Assembly: GCA_002362135.1 (NCBI GenBank)
Contig: DETO01000101.1
Span: forward strand, 1 to 5,052
Reading direction: 5' to 3'
Origin: Ruminococcus sp. UBA3286
GTDB lineage: Bacteria > Bacillota > Clostridia > Oscillospirales > Ruminococcaceae
Length of the DNA: 5,052 nt
Shown here piece after piece: positions 1-5,052 of this stretch (positions within the stretch are counted from its first letter, which is position 1; the number at the start of each line of letters is the position of its first letter). The notes under the pieces are model-generated. The model was given only the letters and a program-made list of their open reading frames with translations. It did no database searches and had not been told where the DNA came from. The position numbers and the translations under genes are program-made.

Positions 1-998
1 TTATTAAAGAATTTATCCGATATTTCTTCGGGAATCCCGTTATGCCGACTCTTGCGGTCATATGTTCGGTATTCATCATATTCTGTACGGCAGATAATTT
101 TTTCCCCGAAGAACCGGAAACGCCCGACTATACATATGTAATTAAGCCGGTTATGATCTGCTCGGAAACGATCACTACTTCGGCGGCTTCAACATCGACG
201 GTCTCATCGTCCGAAACAACGGTATCAGGCGGAAAATCCACCTCCAAAAAATCAAAATCGTCGGACAAAACTTCCAAAACTACTGCCGTTTCCGAAACGA
301 CCACGCAGTCTTCGGAAGAAATGATAACTCCGCCCGCTGATTATCCGTCATATGATTATATGGCGGCAGGAGATTCGCCAAACAGTCAGTATTATCAGGA
401 CAGAATTGTTATTATCGGCGATTCTATAGCTTACGGATTCAATGCTTACGGATATATTCCCTATGAGCATAATATTGCCAAAGAATCTCTCGCTGTGTGG
501 AATATGGGAAATTATACTTTCGATCTGGGCGGCGGCCCGATGGGCGTATTCGACGCCGCAGGCTATGTCAACTCCCCTCTTTACTTTATTTCCGTCGGCA
601 TGAACGATCTTTACAGCTATTCTCCCGATGATTACGCATGGGCAATGCGCGGTATTGCCGAAGCAGTTCTGGCAAGAGTTCCTGACGCTACTATCGTGAT
701 AGGCGCAATAACTCCCGTATCGCAGGGAAATTATTACACAAGCAACGAAACCATACAAGCTTTCAACAATTCTCTCGAATATGTTATAAATGATATGAAT
801 TCGCCGCAGGTAATGTTTTTCAACACATATGCGATTCTCGCCGATCCTTCCACGCAGGCTCTCAGCTCGGCTCATTCAGGCGGAGACGGACTTCATTTGA
901 ATGGTTCGAGTTACGGATATGTGCTTTCATGCCTGTTCAATTTTCTTGATACGACAGGCGCGATAGATCAGATGGCGGCACATGACAGCGCATATTAA
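1..998 (+). CDS. Membrane-anchored SGNH/GDSL-family hydrolase (5' partial)
   Basis: This is probably an extracellular esterase or lipase-like hydrolase acting on a surface ester or an acylated glycan; the substrate cannot be read from the sequence. Numbering from the ATG at 42, the order is a hydrophobic segment (about 3-16), a Ser/Thr/Lys-rich linker (about 41-93), and an SGNH domain (about 120-310). The family blocks are visible: IIGDSIAYG with the likely nucleophile Ser128, VGMND with Gly186 and Asn188 (oxyanion hole), and DGLH with Asp282 and His285. The reading frame stays open from position 3 to the ATG at 42 and encodes IKEFIRYFFGNPV, a basic flank leading into the hydrophobic stretch. 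There is no ribosome binding site before position 42, so the true start probably lies upstream of the window. The fold assignment is firm; the substrate is unknown. The hairpin at 1028-1066 follows the stop. Confidence 0.88.
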   Translation, partial: IKEFIRYFFGNPVMPTLAVICSVFIIFCTADNFFPEEPETPDYTYVIKPVMICSETITTSAASTSTVSSSETTVSGGKSTSKKSKSSDKTSKTTAVSETTTQSSEEMITPPADYPSYDYMAAGDSPNSQYYQDRIVIIGDSIAYGFNAYGYIPYEHNIAKESLAVWNMGNYTFDLGGGPMGVFDAAGYVNSPLYFISVGMNDLYSYSPDDYAWAMRGIAEAVLARVPDATIVIGAITPVSQGNYYTSNETIQAFNNSLEYVINDMNSPQVMFFNTYAILADPSTQALSSAHSGGDGLHLNGSSYGYVLSCLFNFLDTTGAIDQMAAHDSAY

Positions 999-1027
999 AG
1001 CGTGTCAACATAAAAATTGATTCTACA

Positions 1028-1066
1028 AAAACGCGTTTATGTGGATATCTCCCATGAACGCGTTTT
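1028..1066 (+). terminator. Hairpin terminator after the SGNH hydrolase gene
   Basis: A 14-bp stem pairs 1028-1041 with 1053-1066, with one G-U pair and a loop of about 11 nt. The core is AAAACGCGTT opposite AACGCGTTTT. It begins 30 nt after the stop at 998 and ends in a short T run. The left arm starts with A residues, so it could also act on the minus strand. The T run is only four bases, so efficiency is uncertain. Confidence 0.62.
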
Positions 1067-1121
1067 ATGATCTGTAAATACAATATAAATTTTTAGACGC
1101 GTTATTGTCGAAATTGCCATA

Positions 1122-1150
1122 GTGACAAAGAATCTAAAATGTGTTATAAT
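1122..1150 (+). promoter_or_regulatory. Extended -10 promoter of the dnaD-like/dnaI-like operon
   Basis: The -35 element GTGACA (1122-1127) matches TTGACA at 5 of 6 bases. After a 17-nt spacer comes a perfect TATAAT (1145-1150), preceded by TG at 1142-1143, giving the extended -10 form TGnTATAAT. The predicted transcription start is near 1157, leaving a leader of about 34 nt. No operator-like dyad is evident, so expression looks constitutive. Confidence 0.82.
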
Positions 1151-1177
1151 GATGATTGAGTATAAATTTAAAATGAT

Positions 1178-1183
1178 AAGGAG
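1178..1183 (+). promoter_or_regulatory. Ribosome binding site that fixes the dnaD-like start
   Basis: AAGGAG lies 7 nt before the ATG at 1191. The longer in-frame option, GTG at 1122, coincides with the -35 box and would lie upstream of the transcription start, so it is rejected. Confidence 0.88.
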
Positions 1184-1190
1184 TGATCTT

Positions 1191-2192
1191 ATGGAATTTA
1201 AAGCGAATTGCGGTATATGGGGAACAATGTTCGGCGTTCCGTATATTGTTGCCGACAATTTTTTAAAACTCGCTTCGGGCGATCATATAAAAGTGCTGCT
1301 TTATTTGCTGCGATGTTCGGGCAGAGCTGTCACGAATGAGGAGATTTCCGCAAATACAGGCGTAAATTCCCAAAACGTGGACGAAGCTATAATCTTCTGG
1401 CAGCAGGCAAACGTGCTTACAGCCGAAAGCGGAATCCAGCCTGCCGCTAATATCATGACTCCGCCTATTCAGCCCGTGCAGAACGTGACCGTACCGATTC
1501 CCCAGCCTGCGGTTCAGGAGATAAAGCCGGTTGTTGAGATCGCTCCGCAAACTCCAAAACGCGAATTGCTGAAACCCTCGGAAATTTCAGCAATGCTTAA
1601 AGACGCACCCGATATTTCCGAACTTTTCAAAGTCGCCGAGCAGCTTCTCGGCAATATCAACAACACGATGCAAAACAGCCTTATCTGGATTTACACTTAT
1701 CTCGGACTGAAAACAGAGGTCATCATCACGCTTATAGCATACTGCAAGGAGATCGAAAAGGCAAATTCGAGTTACATAGAAAAAATTGCTGTAAACTGGG
1801 CTGAAAAAGATATAACGACTCTCGAAATCGCTCAAGAGGAAGTTGAAAGACTTTACGAATCGCGAACATTTACTGTGGAAATTATGCGTATATTTGACAT
1901 GAAACGCCGCCCTACCACCAAACAGCAGGAAATTGTTGACATATGGCAGACTGAAAAATATAACCTTGACCTTATCAAATGCGCATATGAAAGAACTATC
2001 GAAAGGATAGACAAGCTTTCTTTCGAATATATCAACAAGATTCTCATTACGTGGCGCGAAAACGGATATTCATCCGCAGACGACGTAAAATCAGCAGAAT
2101 CAGAATACCGCAAAAACAAGAAAAGCGGCGAAAAAACTTCCTCTGACGGATTTGACGCCGAAAAATACAATATTCTCATCAACGATATTTAG
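1191..2192 (+). CDS. DnaD-like primosome/replication initiation protein
   Basis: This is a 333-residue DnaD/DnaB_2-type protein. In Firmicutes such proteins remodel origin DNA and recruit the helicase-loader complex. The N-terminal part (about 1-80) is compatible with the DnaD winged-helix oligomerisation domain: KVLLYLLRCSGRAVTNEEIS followed by a second helical segment. A Pro/Val/Gln-rich linker covers about 82-130. Two DDBH2 (DnaB_2-type) helical repeats follow, at about 131-215 and 225-300. Each carries the YxxxIxxxW signature: Tyr195/Ile199/Trp203 and Tyr280/Ile284/Trp288. A Lys/Ser-rich tail ends in FDAEKYNILINDI, possibly a short partner-binding motif. The gene is cotranscribed with the AAA+ loader that starts 11 bp downstream. 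The family call is firm; equivalence to Bacillus DnaD rather than DnaB is not resolved. Confidence 0.87.
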   Translation: MEFKANCGIWGTMFGVPYIVADNFLKLASGDHIKVLLYLLRCSGRAVTNEEISANTGVNSQNVDEAIIFWQQANVLTAESGIQPAANIMTPPIQPVQNVTVPIPQPAVQEIKPVVEIAPQTPKRELLKPSEISAMLKDAPDISELFKVAEQLLGNINNTMQNSLIWIYTYLGLKTEVIITLIAYCKEIEKANSSYIEKIAVNWAEKDITTLEIAQEEVERLYESRTFTVEIMRIFDMKRRPTTKQQEIVDIWQTEKYNLDLIKCAYERTIERIDKLSFEYINKILITWRENGYSSADDVKSAESEYRKNKKSGEKTSSDGFDAEKYNILINDI

Positions 2193-2195
2193 AGG
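2191..2195 (+). promoter_or_regulatory. Ribosome binding site overlapping the dnaD-like stop codon
   Basis: AGAGG overlaps the TAG stop at 2190-2192 and sits 8 nt before the ATG at 2204. This suggests translational coupling between the DnaD-like protein and the helicase loader, which would help keep the two in a fixed ratio. Confidence 0.7.
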
Positions 2196-2203
2196 TATTT
2201 TTT

Positions 2204-3175
2204 ATGGATATAGAAATTTACGATAAGGCTCACGCTATTCTGACAGAACGCAGAACCAAGGCGCAATCGGAAAATAACGCCCGAATACGCGAGATAAACG
2301 AAAAAATCCCTGAAATAAAGGAGATAAACGACGCCCTTTTCAAAACGGGAAAGGAGCTTATCAAGGTCATCACCGAATCCCGCGGCGAGGAGATATCCGC
2401 GAAGATCGAGGCAATAAAAAAGCGTAATATGGGCGCGCAGCAGCTTGCAAGCCAACTGCTGACGGCTCACGGATACCCTGCGGATTACCTTGACATACAT
2501 TACACCTGCCCTATATGCAGCGACAGCGGCTATAACGGAGATCAATTCTGTATCTGCATGAAAAAGCTTTTTTCAAAACTTACGACCGACAAATTAAACA
2601 AAAGCGCGCAGCTTAAACTGTCAAGTTTTGATACATTCAGCCTGAAATATTACAACGGCGACGATTATTTTACAATGGAAAAAATATTCCACTACGCCAA
2701 AAATTACGCTGAAAATTTCAGAATAAACGCCGAGAGCATACTGATTTTCGGAAATACAGGACTGGGAAAAACCCATATTTCGCTTGCTATCGCAAATGTT
2801 GTACTTGAAAAGGGATTCAGTGTTCTGTATGATTCCGTCATAAATATTCTCGGCAATATCGAGCGCGAACATTTCAGCAGCAGCCATACTACAGAAATGC
2901 TCGATCTGGTATTAGACGCCGATCTGCTGATTCTGGACGATCTCGGTACGGAATATGAATCGAAATTTTACAATTCAAACATTTACAACATTGTAAATAC
3001 GCGTCTGGTGCGCGAAAAGCCAACGATAATCAATACGAATCTGGAACTCGAAGCGCTGTCGAGACGTTACGGCGGAAAAGTTGCTTCGCGAATCGCAACG
3101 ATGTACAAATGCCTTAATTTCAAAGGCGACGACGTGCGTTTTCAGCTGATACGGCAAAACCGCAAAGTAAAATGA
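2204..3175 (+). CDS. DnaI/DnaC-type AAA+ replicative helicase loader
   Basis: This 323-residue cytoplasmic ATPase probably loads the replicative helicase onto DNA. Its length is close to that of Bacillus DnaI. Residues about 5-80 are charged and heptad-like, probably a coiled coil that contacts the helicase. A cysteine cluster follows (Cys102, Cys105, Cys116, Cys118, pattern CX2C-X10-CXC), a likely zinc site typical of clostridial loaders. The AAA+ core has Walker A GNTGLGKT (183-190, Lys189), Walker B LLILDDLGTE (Asp245/Asp246), a sensor-1-like NTN (277-279) and a candidate arginine finger, Arg296, in SRIATM. The LDDLG signature is shared with IstB transposase helpers, but there is no IstA transposase, no inverted repeats, and a DnaD-like partner directly upstream. 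These argue for the replication role. Confidence 0.88.
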   Translation: MDIEIYDKAHAILTERRTKAQSENNARIREINEKIPEIKEINDALFKTGKELIKVITESRGEEISAKIEAIKKRNMGAQQLASQLLTAHGYPADYLDIHYTCPICSDSGYNGDQFCICMKKLFSKLTTDKLNKSAQLKLSSFDTFSLKYYNGDDYFTMEKIFHYAKNYAENFRINAESILIFGNTGLGKTHISLAIANVVLEKGFSVLYDSVINILGNIEREHFSSSHTTEMLDLVLDADLLILDDLGTEYESKFYNSNIYNIVNTRLVREKPTIINTNLELEALSRRYGGKVASRIATMYKCLNFKGDDVRFQLIRQNRKVK

Positions 3176-3179
3176 TAAC

Positions 3180-3220
3180 AGCAGCAGTTTTTTACCTTTT
3201 TATGGTGGAAATCTGCTGCT
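3180..3220 (+). terminator. Candidate terminator after the helicase-loader operon
   Basis: AGCAGCAG (3180-3187) pairs perfectly with CTGCTGCT (3213-3220), starting 5 nt after the stop codon. The loop is long (25 nt) and T-rich, and the sequence after the stem (ATTGTAATTTT) is a poor T tract. It is probably the operon end, but a weak or atypical terminator. Confidence 0.42.
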
Positions 3221-3402
3221 ATTGTAATTTTCTACATATTTAAACAATGTTTTACAGCGAAATAAATGCATTTTTGTCAAATCATCGGGACTGCAAATGT
3301 GAATTTATTAAATATGCCGATTTTAAGCCAAAAACTTAATTTATGTAAAATGACGGACATAAAATAAAAAAATCCGTTTTATATAGATACAACGGTAACA
3401 GT

Positions 3403-3431
3403 TTGATAACATTGACGATTTTTTTCATAAT
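3403..3431 (+). promoter_or_regulatory. Candidate promoter inside the long intergenic region
   Basis: TTGATA (3403-3408) and CATAAT (3426-3431) are separated by exactly 17 nt, and each is 5 of 6 to consensus. The start would be near 3438. The -35 box overlaps the second of two TAAC half-sites. The DNA is AT-rich, so a chance match is possible; the product would be a small RNA or a leader of about 390 nt for the hydrolase. Confidence 0.42.
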
Positions 3432-3437
3432 ACGTCT

Positions 3438-3533
3438 TGTAATTTATCAAGTGTGGATTTTATGGCATTTTTCACAAATTCAACATTTATGATTTGTGCT
3501 AAACGGTATAATCATATTTAAATTATACTTTTT
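3438..3533 (+). ncRNA. Possible small RNA of about 96 nt (speculative)
   Basis: The unit would run from the predicted start of the 3403-3431 promoter to a hairpin ending in a T run. CACAAAT (3473-3479) pairs with ATTTGTG (3492-3498). GTATAAT (3506-3512) pairs perfectly with ATTATAC (3522-3528) and is followed directly by five T residues (3529-3533), the shape of an intrinsic terminator. The final stem is almost all A-T, so termination would be weak. No known RNA family is recognised. Confidence 0.22.
3468..3476 (+). promoter_or_regulatory. DnaA-box consensus match
   Basis: TTTTTCACA fits the relaxed DnaA-box consensus TTWTNCACA. It overlaps the left arm of the CACAAAT hairpin at 3473-3498. 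One isolated relaxed match is weak evidence on its own. Confidence 0.3.
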
Positions 3534-3569
3534 GTAAATATAAAAATTGCAAGTTTCGTAACCATCGCG

Positions 3570-3587
3570 TAACTTTCCGGAAGGTTA
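3570..3587. promoter_or_regulatory. Candidate operator: 18-bp dyad
   Basis: TAACTTTCC is followed immediately by GGAAGGTTA, an inverted repeat broken only at one T/G position in each arm. There is no loop, so it suits a dimeric DNA-binding protein better than an RNA hairpin. It lies about 130 nt upstream of the hydrolase promoter. Confidence 0.3.
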
Positions 3588-3618
3588 TCGGCGTTTTTCG
3601 ACATTAATTTATAATGGG

Positions 3619-3627
3619 TTATTCACA
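3619..3627 (+). promoter_or_regulatory. DnaA-box match (TTATTCACA)
   Basis: TTATTCACA differs from the strong box TTATCCACA only at the degenerate fifth position. It has the same orientation as the match at 3468 and lies in AT-rich DNA downstream of the two replication genes. Confidence 0.4.
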
Positions 3628-3719
3628 GTTTATTAACAAAATATTCAGTCAAATTCACTAAAATACAGCGGATAAGCATTATTGTTTTTGGGCGCAAAAT
3701 GGAAAAAAAATCAAAACTG

Positions 3720-3748
3720 TTGCTATTTTTCCCCGTTTGTGGTAAGAT
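3720..3748 (+). promoter_or_regulatory. Promoter of the cell wall hydrolase gene
   Basis: TTGCTA (3720-3725) and TAAGAT (3743-3748) are 17 nt apart, and TG at 3740-3741 gives an extended -10. Both boxes are 4 of 6 to consensus. The predicted start near 3755 leaves a leader of about 70 nt containing a CCGC-ATT-GCGG hairpin at 3767-3777. GATAAT at 3746 is an alternative -10 with a long spacer. Confidence 0.5.
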
Positions 3749-3806
3749 AATCACAGTCGTTGAGAACCGCATTGCGGCGTTTGGCGGCAAATAATGAATG
3801 CTTTTC

Positions 3807-3816
3807 GAGGAAAGGA
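3807..3816 (+). promoter_or_regulatory. Ribosome binding site that fixes the hydrolase start
   Basis: GAGGAAAGGA ends 8 nt before the ATG at 3825. The in-frame ATG at 3798 lies upstream of this site, has no Shine-Dalgarno sequence of its own, and would add LFEERIEL ahead of the signal peptide, so 3825 is preferred. Confidence 0.82.
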
Positions 3817-3824
3817 TTGAGTTG

Positions 3825-4766
3825 ATGAGAAAAGCTAAATATGCAGCGCTTGTTTTCGGAGGAGTTTCTACTTGTATATTCGGCGGACTTCTCGGTGTGT
3901 ACGCTACATCACCGGTCGTAAGCACGGTTGCTCCGAAAAATGATGTTCAAAACATTTACGATGTCGAAAGCGATGAATTGGCAAATGTTGCTGCAGTAAC
4001 TTCTATCAGAACAACACCCGTTACCACAACAAGCAATACTTACAGATCTATTTCGTACGCCACTACAGCCGCAAATTACGAGGCTGTAACCACAACTACA
4101 GCCGGCACTAAAATTTCTTATACTTACAGCGCGTCTGTAAAATTGAGCAGCAAAGCTCCCGTTGTAGCTTCCAATTACAGCGAAGCACCTGTTACTTCCG
4201 TCACAACTAAGGCGTTGGATTATGCCGCCGCAACAGTCAAGACTACGACAGTAACCACTTCTTACGAATATGTTGAACCAACAACCGAACCTGTTACAGA
4301 GCCTTCTTATACCGAAGCTGTTCAGGCAACCACATTCGTTGTTACAGAACCTCCGGCAGATACTGTTACCGAGCCTGAAACAACCGCTCCTATCGTGGAC
4401 GACGTAGTAACGCCTGCCGTTACAGACCCCGTTCTCCCTATTACCGATGAAGAATTCATCATTCTCTGCAACGCTGTCGCTCATGAAGCAGGCTGCAACT
4501 GGATCGATGAATACGATAAGGCAAAGGTCGTTGAGGTTATCATGAACCGCGTAAACAGCCCGCTTTATCCCAATACTGTTTTAGGCGTACTTACACAGCC
4601 TTATCAATTCAGCGGTTCTTCAAGTTATGTATATCTTGGAGAATACTCTTCGCACGTAACCGATAGCGTTATCAGCGCTGTTGAACTCTATTTCAATGAA
4701 CCGTCGTCATTCAACCATGGATATTTCGGTTTCTACGGCGATGGACGTCGTAATTATTTCTATTAA
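3825..4766 (+). CDS. Secreted SleB-type (Hydrolase_2) cell wall hydrolase with Thr-rich stalk
   Basis: This 313-residue exported protein probably cleaves peptidoglycan; SleB-family members are amidase or lytic transglycosylase enzymes of spore cortex or vegetative wall. The N-terminus MRKAKYAALVFGG...LLGVYA is a classic signal peptide with likely cleavage after Ala27. Residues about 28-205 are a low-complexity stalk rich in Thr, Val, Ala and Ser, with a TEP repeat cluster at about 150-190. The catalytic domain occupies about 208-313. Its features are NAVAHEAG with the probable catalytic Glu221, the helix KVVEVIMNRVNSPLYPNTV, QPYQFSG, and a GFYGDGRRNYFY end. The C-terminus coincides with the domain end. 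The stop is tandem (TAATAA). The gene is monocistronic, with its own promoter and a strong terminator. It could act in growth, division or germination; the sequence does not decide. Confidence 0.86.
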   Translation: MRKAKYAALVFGGVSTCIFGGLLGVYATSPVVSTVAPKNDVQNIYDVESDELANVAAVTSIRTTPVTTTSNTYRSISYATTAANYEAVTTTTAGTKISYTYSASVKLSSKAPVVASNYSEAPVTSVTTKALDYAAATVKTTTVTTSYEYVEPTTEPVTEPSYTEAVQATTFVVTEPPADTVTEPETTAPIVDDVVTPAVTDPVLPITDEEFIILCNAVAHEAGCNWIDEYDKAKVVEVIMNRVNSPLYPNTVLGVLTQPYQFSGSSSYVYLGEYSSHVTDSVISAVELYFNEPSSFNHGYFGFYGDGRRNYFY

Positions 4767-4803
4767 TAAATCTTTGTTTTGTTTGATCTGTTAAGAAGTT
4801 GCG

Positions 4804-4835
4804 GACTCCCGTTTTTTCGGGAGTCTTTTTCTTTT
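4804..4835 (+). terminator. Strong intrinsic terminator after the cell wall hydrolase
   Basis: GACTCCCG (4804-4811) pairs perfectly with CGGGAGTC (4818-4825) around a TTTTTT loop. The stem is followed by TTTTTCTTTT (4826-4835). This is a textbook Rho-independent terminator 38 nt past the stop. Confidence 0.95.
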
Positions 4836-4852
4836 ATCAGTAATTTGATTGC

Positions 4853-4905
4853 AGAATCTGTCCATATAGAAAATTTGTGCGAAATGTTCTATGCAGACAG
4901 GTTCT
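4853..4905. repeat. Long imperfect inverted repeat (53 nt)
   Basis: Position 4853-4862 pairs with 4896-4905 (10 bp, one G-U pair). After a 3x3 internal loop, 4866-4871 pairs with 4887-4892 (6 bp). After one A/G mismatch, 4873-4876 pairs with 4882-4885 around a 5-nt loop. It lies after the hydrolase terminator and before the next promoter, outside both predicted transcripts. No T tract follows. It may be a dispersed palindromic repeat, an operator or a structured RNA. Confidence 0.55.
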
Positions 4906-4949
4906 CAATTACTTTTCACATTATTATCATAAATATCACAATTTACCTG

Positions 4950-4978
4950 TTGATTTCAAAAAAAAATCATGATATAAT
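4950..4978 (+). promoter_or_regulatory. Strong extended -10 promoter of the 3'-partial gene
   Basis: TTGATT (4950-4955, 4 of 6), a 17-nt spacer containing a nine-A run, and a perfect TATAAT (4973-4978) with TG at 4970-4971. The start should lie near 4985, giving a leader of only about 20 nt. Confidence 0.82.
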
Positions 4979-4988
4979 TTTAACATTG

Positions 4989-4995
4989 AAAGGAG
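4989..4995 (+). promoter_or_regulatory. Ribosome binding site of the 3'-partial gene
   Basis: AAAGGAG lies 8 nt before the ATG at 5004. With the promoter just upstream, it makes this short open end a confident gene start. Confidence 0.88.
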
Positions 4996-5003
4996 TTTTT
5001 CAG

Positions 5004-5052
5004 ATGAACAATAAAAGCTTTACAAAGCAAATGATCATATTTATCTGCATAA
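5004..5052 (+). CDS. Start of an unidentified gene, probably exported or membrane protein (3' partial)
   Basis: Only 16 complete codons are in the window, encoding MNNKSFTKQMIIFICI. A polar Lys-containing N-terminus runs into a hydrophobic stretch, as at the start of a signal peptide or a first membrane helix. The gene has a near-consensus extended -10 promoter and a strong ribosome binding site, so it is likely real. No family can be assigned from this much sequence. Confidence 0.72.
   Translation, partial: MNNKSFTKQMIIFICI

Larger units (their letters stand above)
3221..3824. other. Long AT-rich intergenic region without a convincing gene
   Basis: About 600 nt separate the helicase loader from the cell wall hydrolase. 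No open frame here has a ribosome binding site and a plausible protein. The region holds two DnaA-box consensus matches (3468-3476, 3619-3627), two TAAC half-site pairs on an 11-bp period (3395-3410, 3557-3573), a dyad (3570-3587), a possible promoter (3403-3431), two hairpins (3473-3498, 3506-3533) and the promoter of the downstream gene (3720-3748). Confidence 0.6.

Noticed and set aside
348..875. Minus-strand open frame of 175 codons opposite the SGNH hydrolase
   Set aside because: It is antisense to a gene with complete catalytic motifs, has no recognisable domain, and reads as a shadow frame.
2204..3175. IstB-type insertion sequence ATPase
   Set aside because: It shares the LDDLG signature, but there is no IstA partner or inverted repeats, and the N-terminal zinc cluster and DnaD-like neighbour fit a helicase loader.
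3247..3339. 30-residue open frame in the intergenic region
   Set aside because: No Shine-Dalgarno sequence or promoter at proper spacing, and an unremarkable composition.
3353..3380. ACGGA/TCCGT hairpin followed by TTTT as a terminator
   Set aside because: The stem is only 5 bp with a 15-nt loop, which is not distinguishable from chance in AT-rich DNA.
3794..3820. Eight-codon frame just before the hydrolase, considered as a leader peptide
   Set aside because: No ribosome binding site, and no attenuator hairpin follows it.
3755..3824. c-di-AMP (ydaO) or c-di-GMP riboswitch, often found ahead of wall hydrolases
   Set aside because: The conserved core motifs are absent and the leader is too short.
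3623..3925. Minus-strand frame of 100 codons across the hydrolase promoter and start
   Set aside because: There is a weak GGAG before its GTG start, but no domain, and it overlaps the hydrolase promoter, ribosome binding site and signal peptide.
3909..4484. Minus-strand frame of 191 codons that looks like a Cys-rich protein
   Set aside because: The cysteines come from reading the Thr-rich (ACA) and Ala-rich stalk codons on the opposite strand; the + strand gene has a signal peptide, ribosome binding site and domain.

Overview
The window looks like a chromosomal segment of a low-to-mid GC Clostridia species, most likely Ruminococcus or a close relative in the Oscillospiraceae. The signs are AGGAG-type ribosome binding sites, AT-rich intergenic DNA, a DnaD/DnaI-type helicase-loading gene pair, and secreted proteins with long Thr/Ser/Pro-rich stalks (TEP and TT repeats) ending in a hydrolase domain. 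The genus is inferred from style and is not proven by a marker gene.

Layout, all genes on the + strand. (1) Positions 1-998 hold the 3' part of a membrane-anchored SGNH/GDSL hydrolase, followed by a hairpin terminator. (2) Positions 1122-3175 hold a two-gene operon behind a strong extended -10 promoter: a DnaD-like primosome protein, then an AAA+ DnaI/DnaC-type helicase loader 11 bp downstream. (3) Positions 3176-3824 are a long AT-rich gap with no convincing gene. It contains two DnaA-box consensus matches, two pairs of TAAC half-sites each on an 11-bp period, a dyad, a possible small RNA unit and the promoter of the next gene. (4) Positions 3825-4766 encode a secreted SleB-type (Hydrolase_2) cell wall hydrolase with a Thr-rich stalk, followed by a strong intrinsic terminator. 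(5) Positions 4767-5052 hold a long imperfect hairpin, a near-consensus promoter, and the first 16 codons of a gene that leaves the window.

The dnaD-like and dnaI-like genes probably act together to load the replicative helicase. The two flanking surface enzymes have separate transcription signals and are not obviously tied to replication; one probably trims a surface ester or glycan and the other cleaves peptidoglycan. I found no mobile element, CRISPR array, tRNA or rRNA. No clearly new system is visible; the least explained parts are the 3176-3824 gap and the hairpin at 4853-4905.
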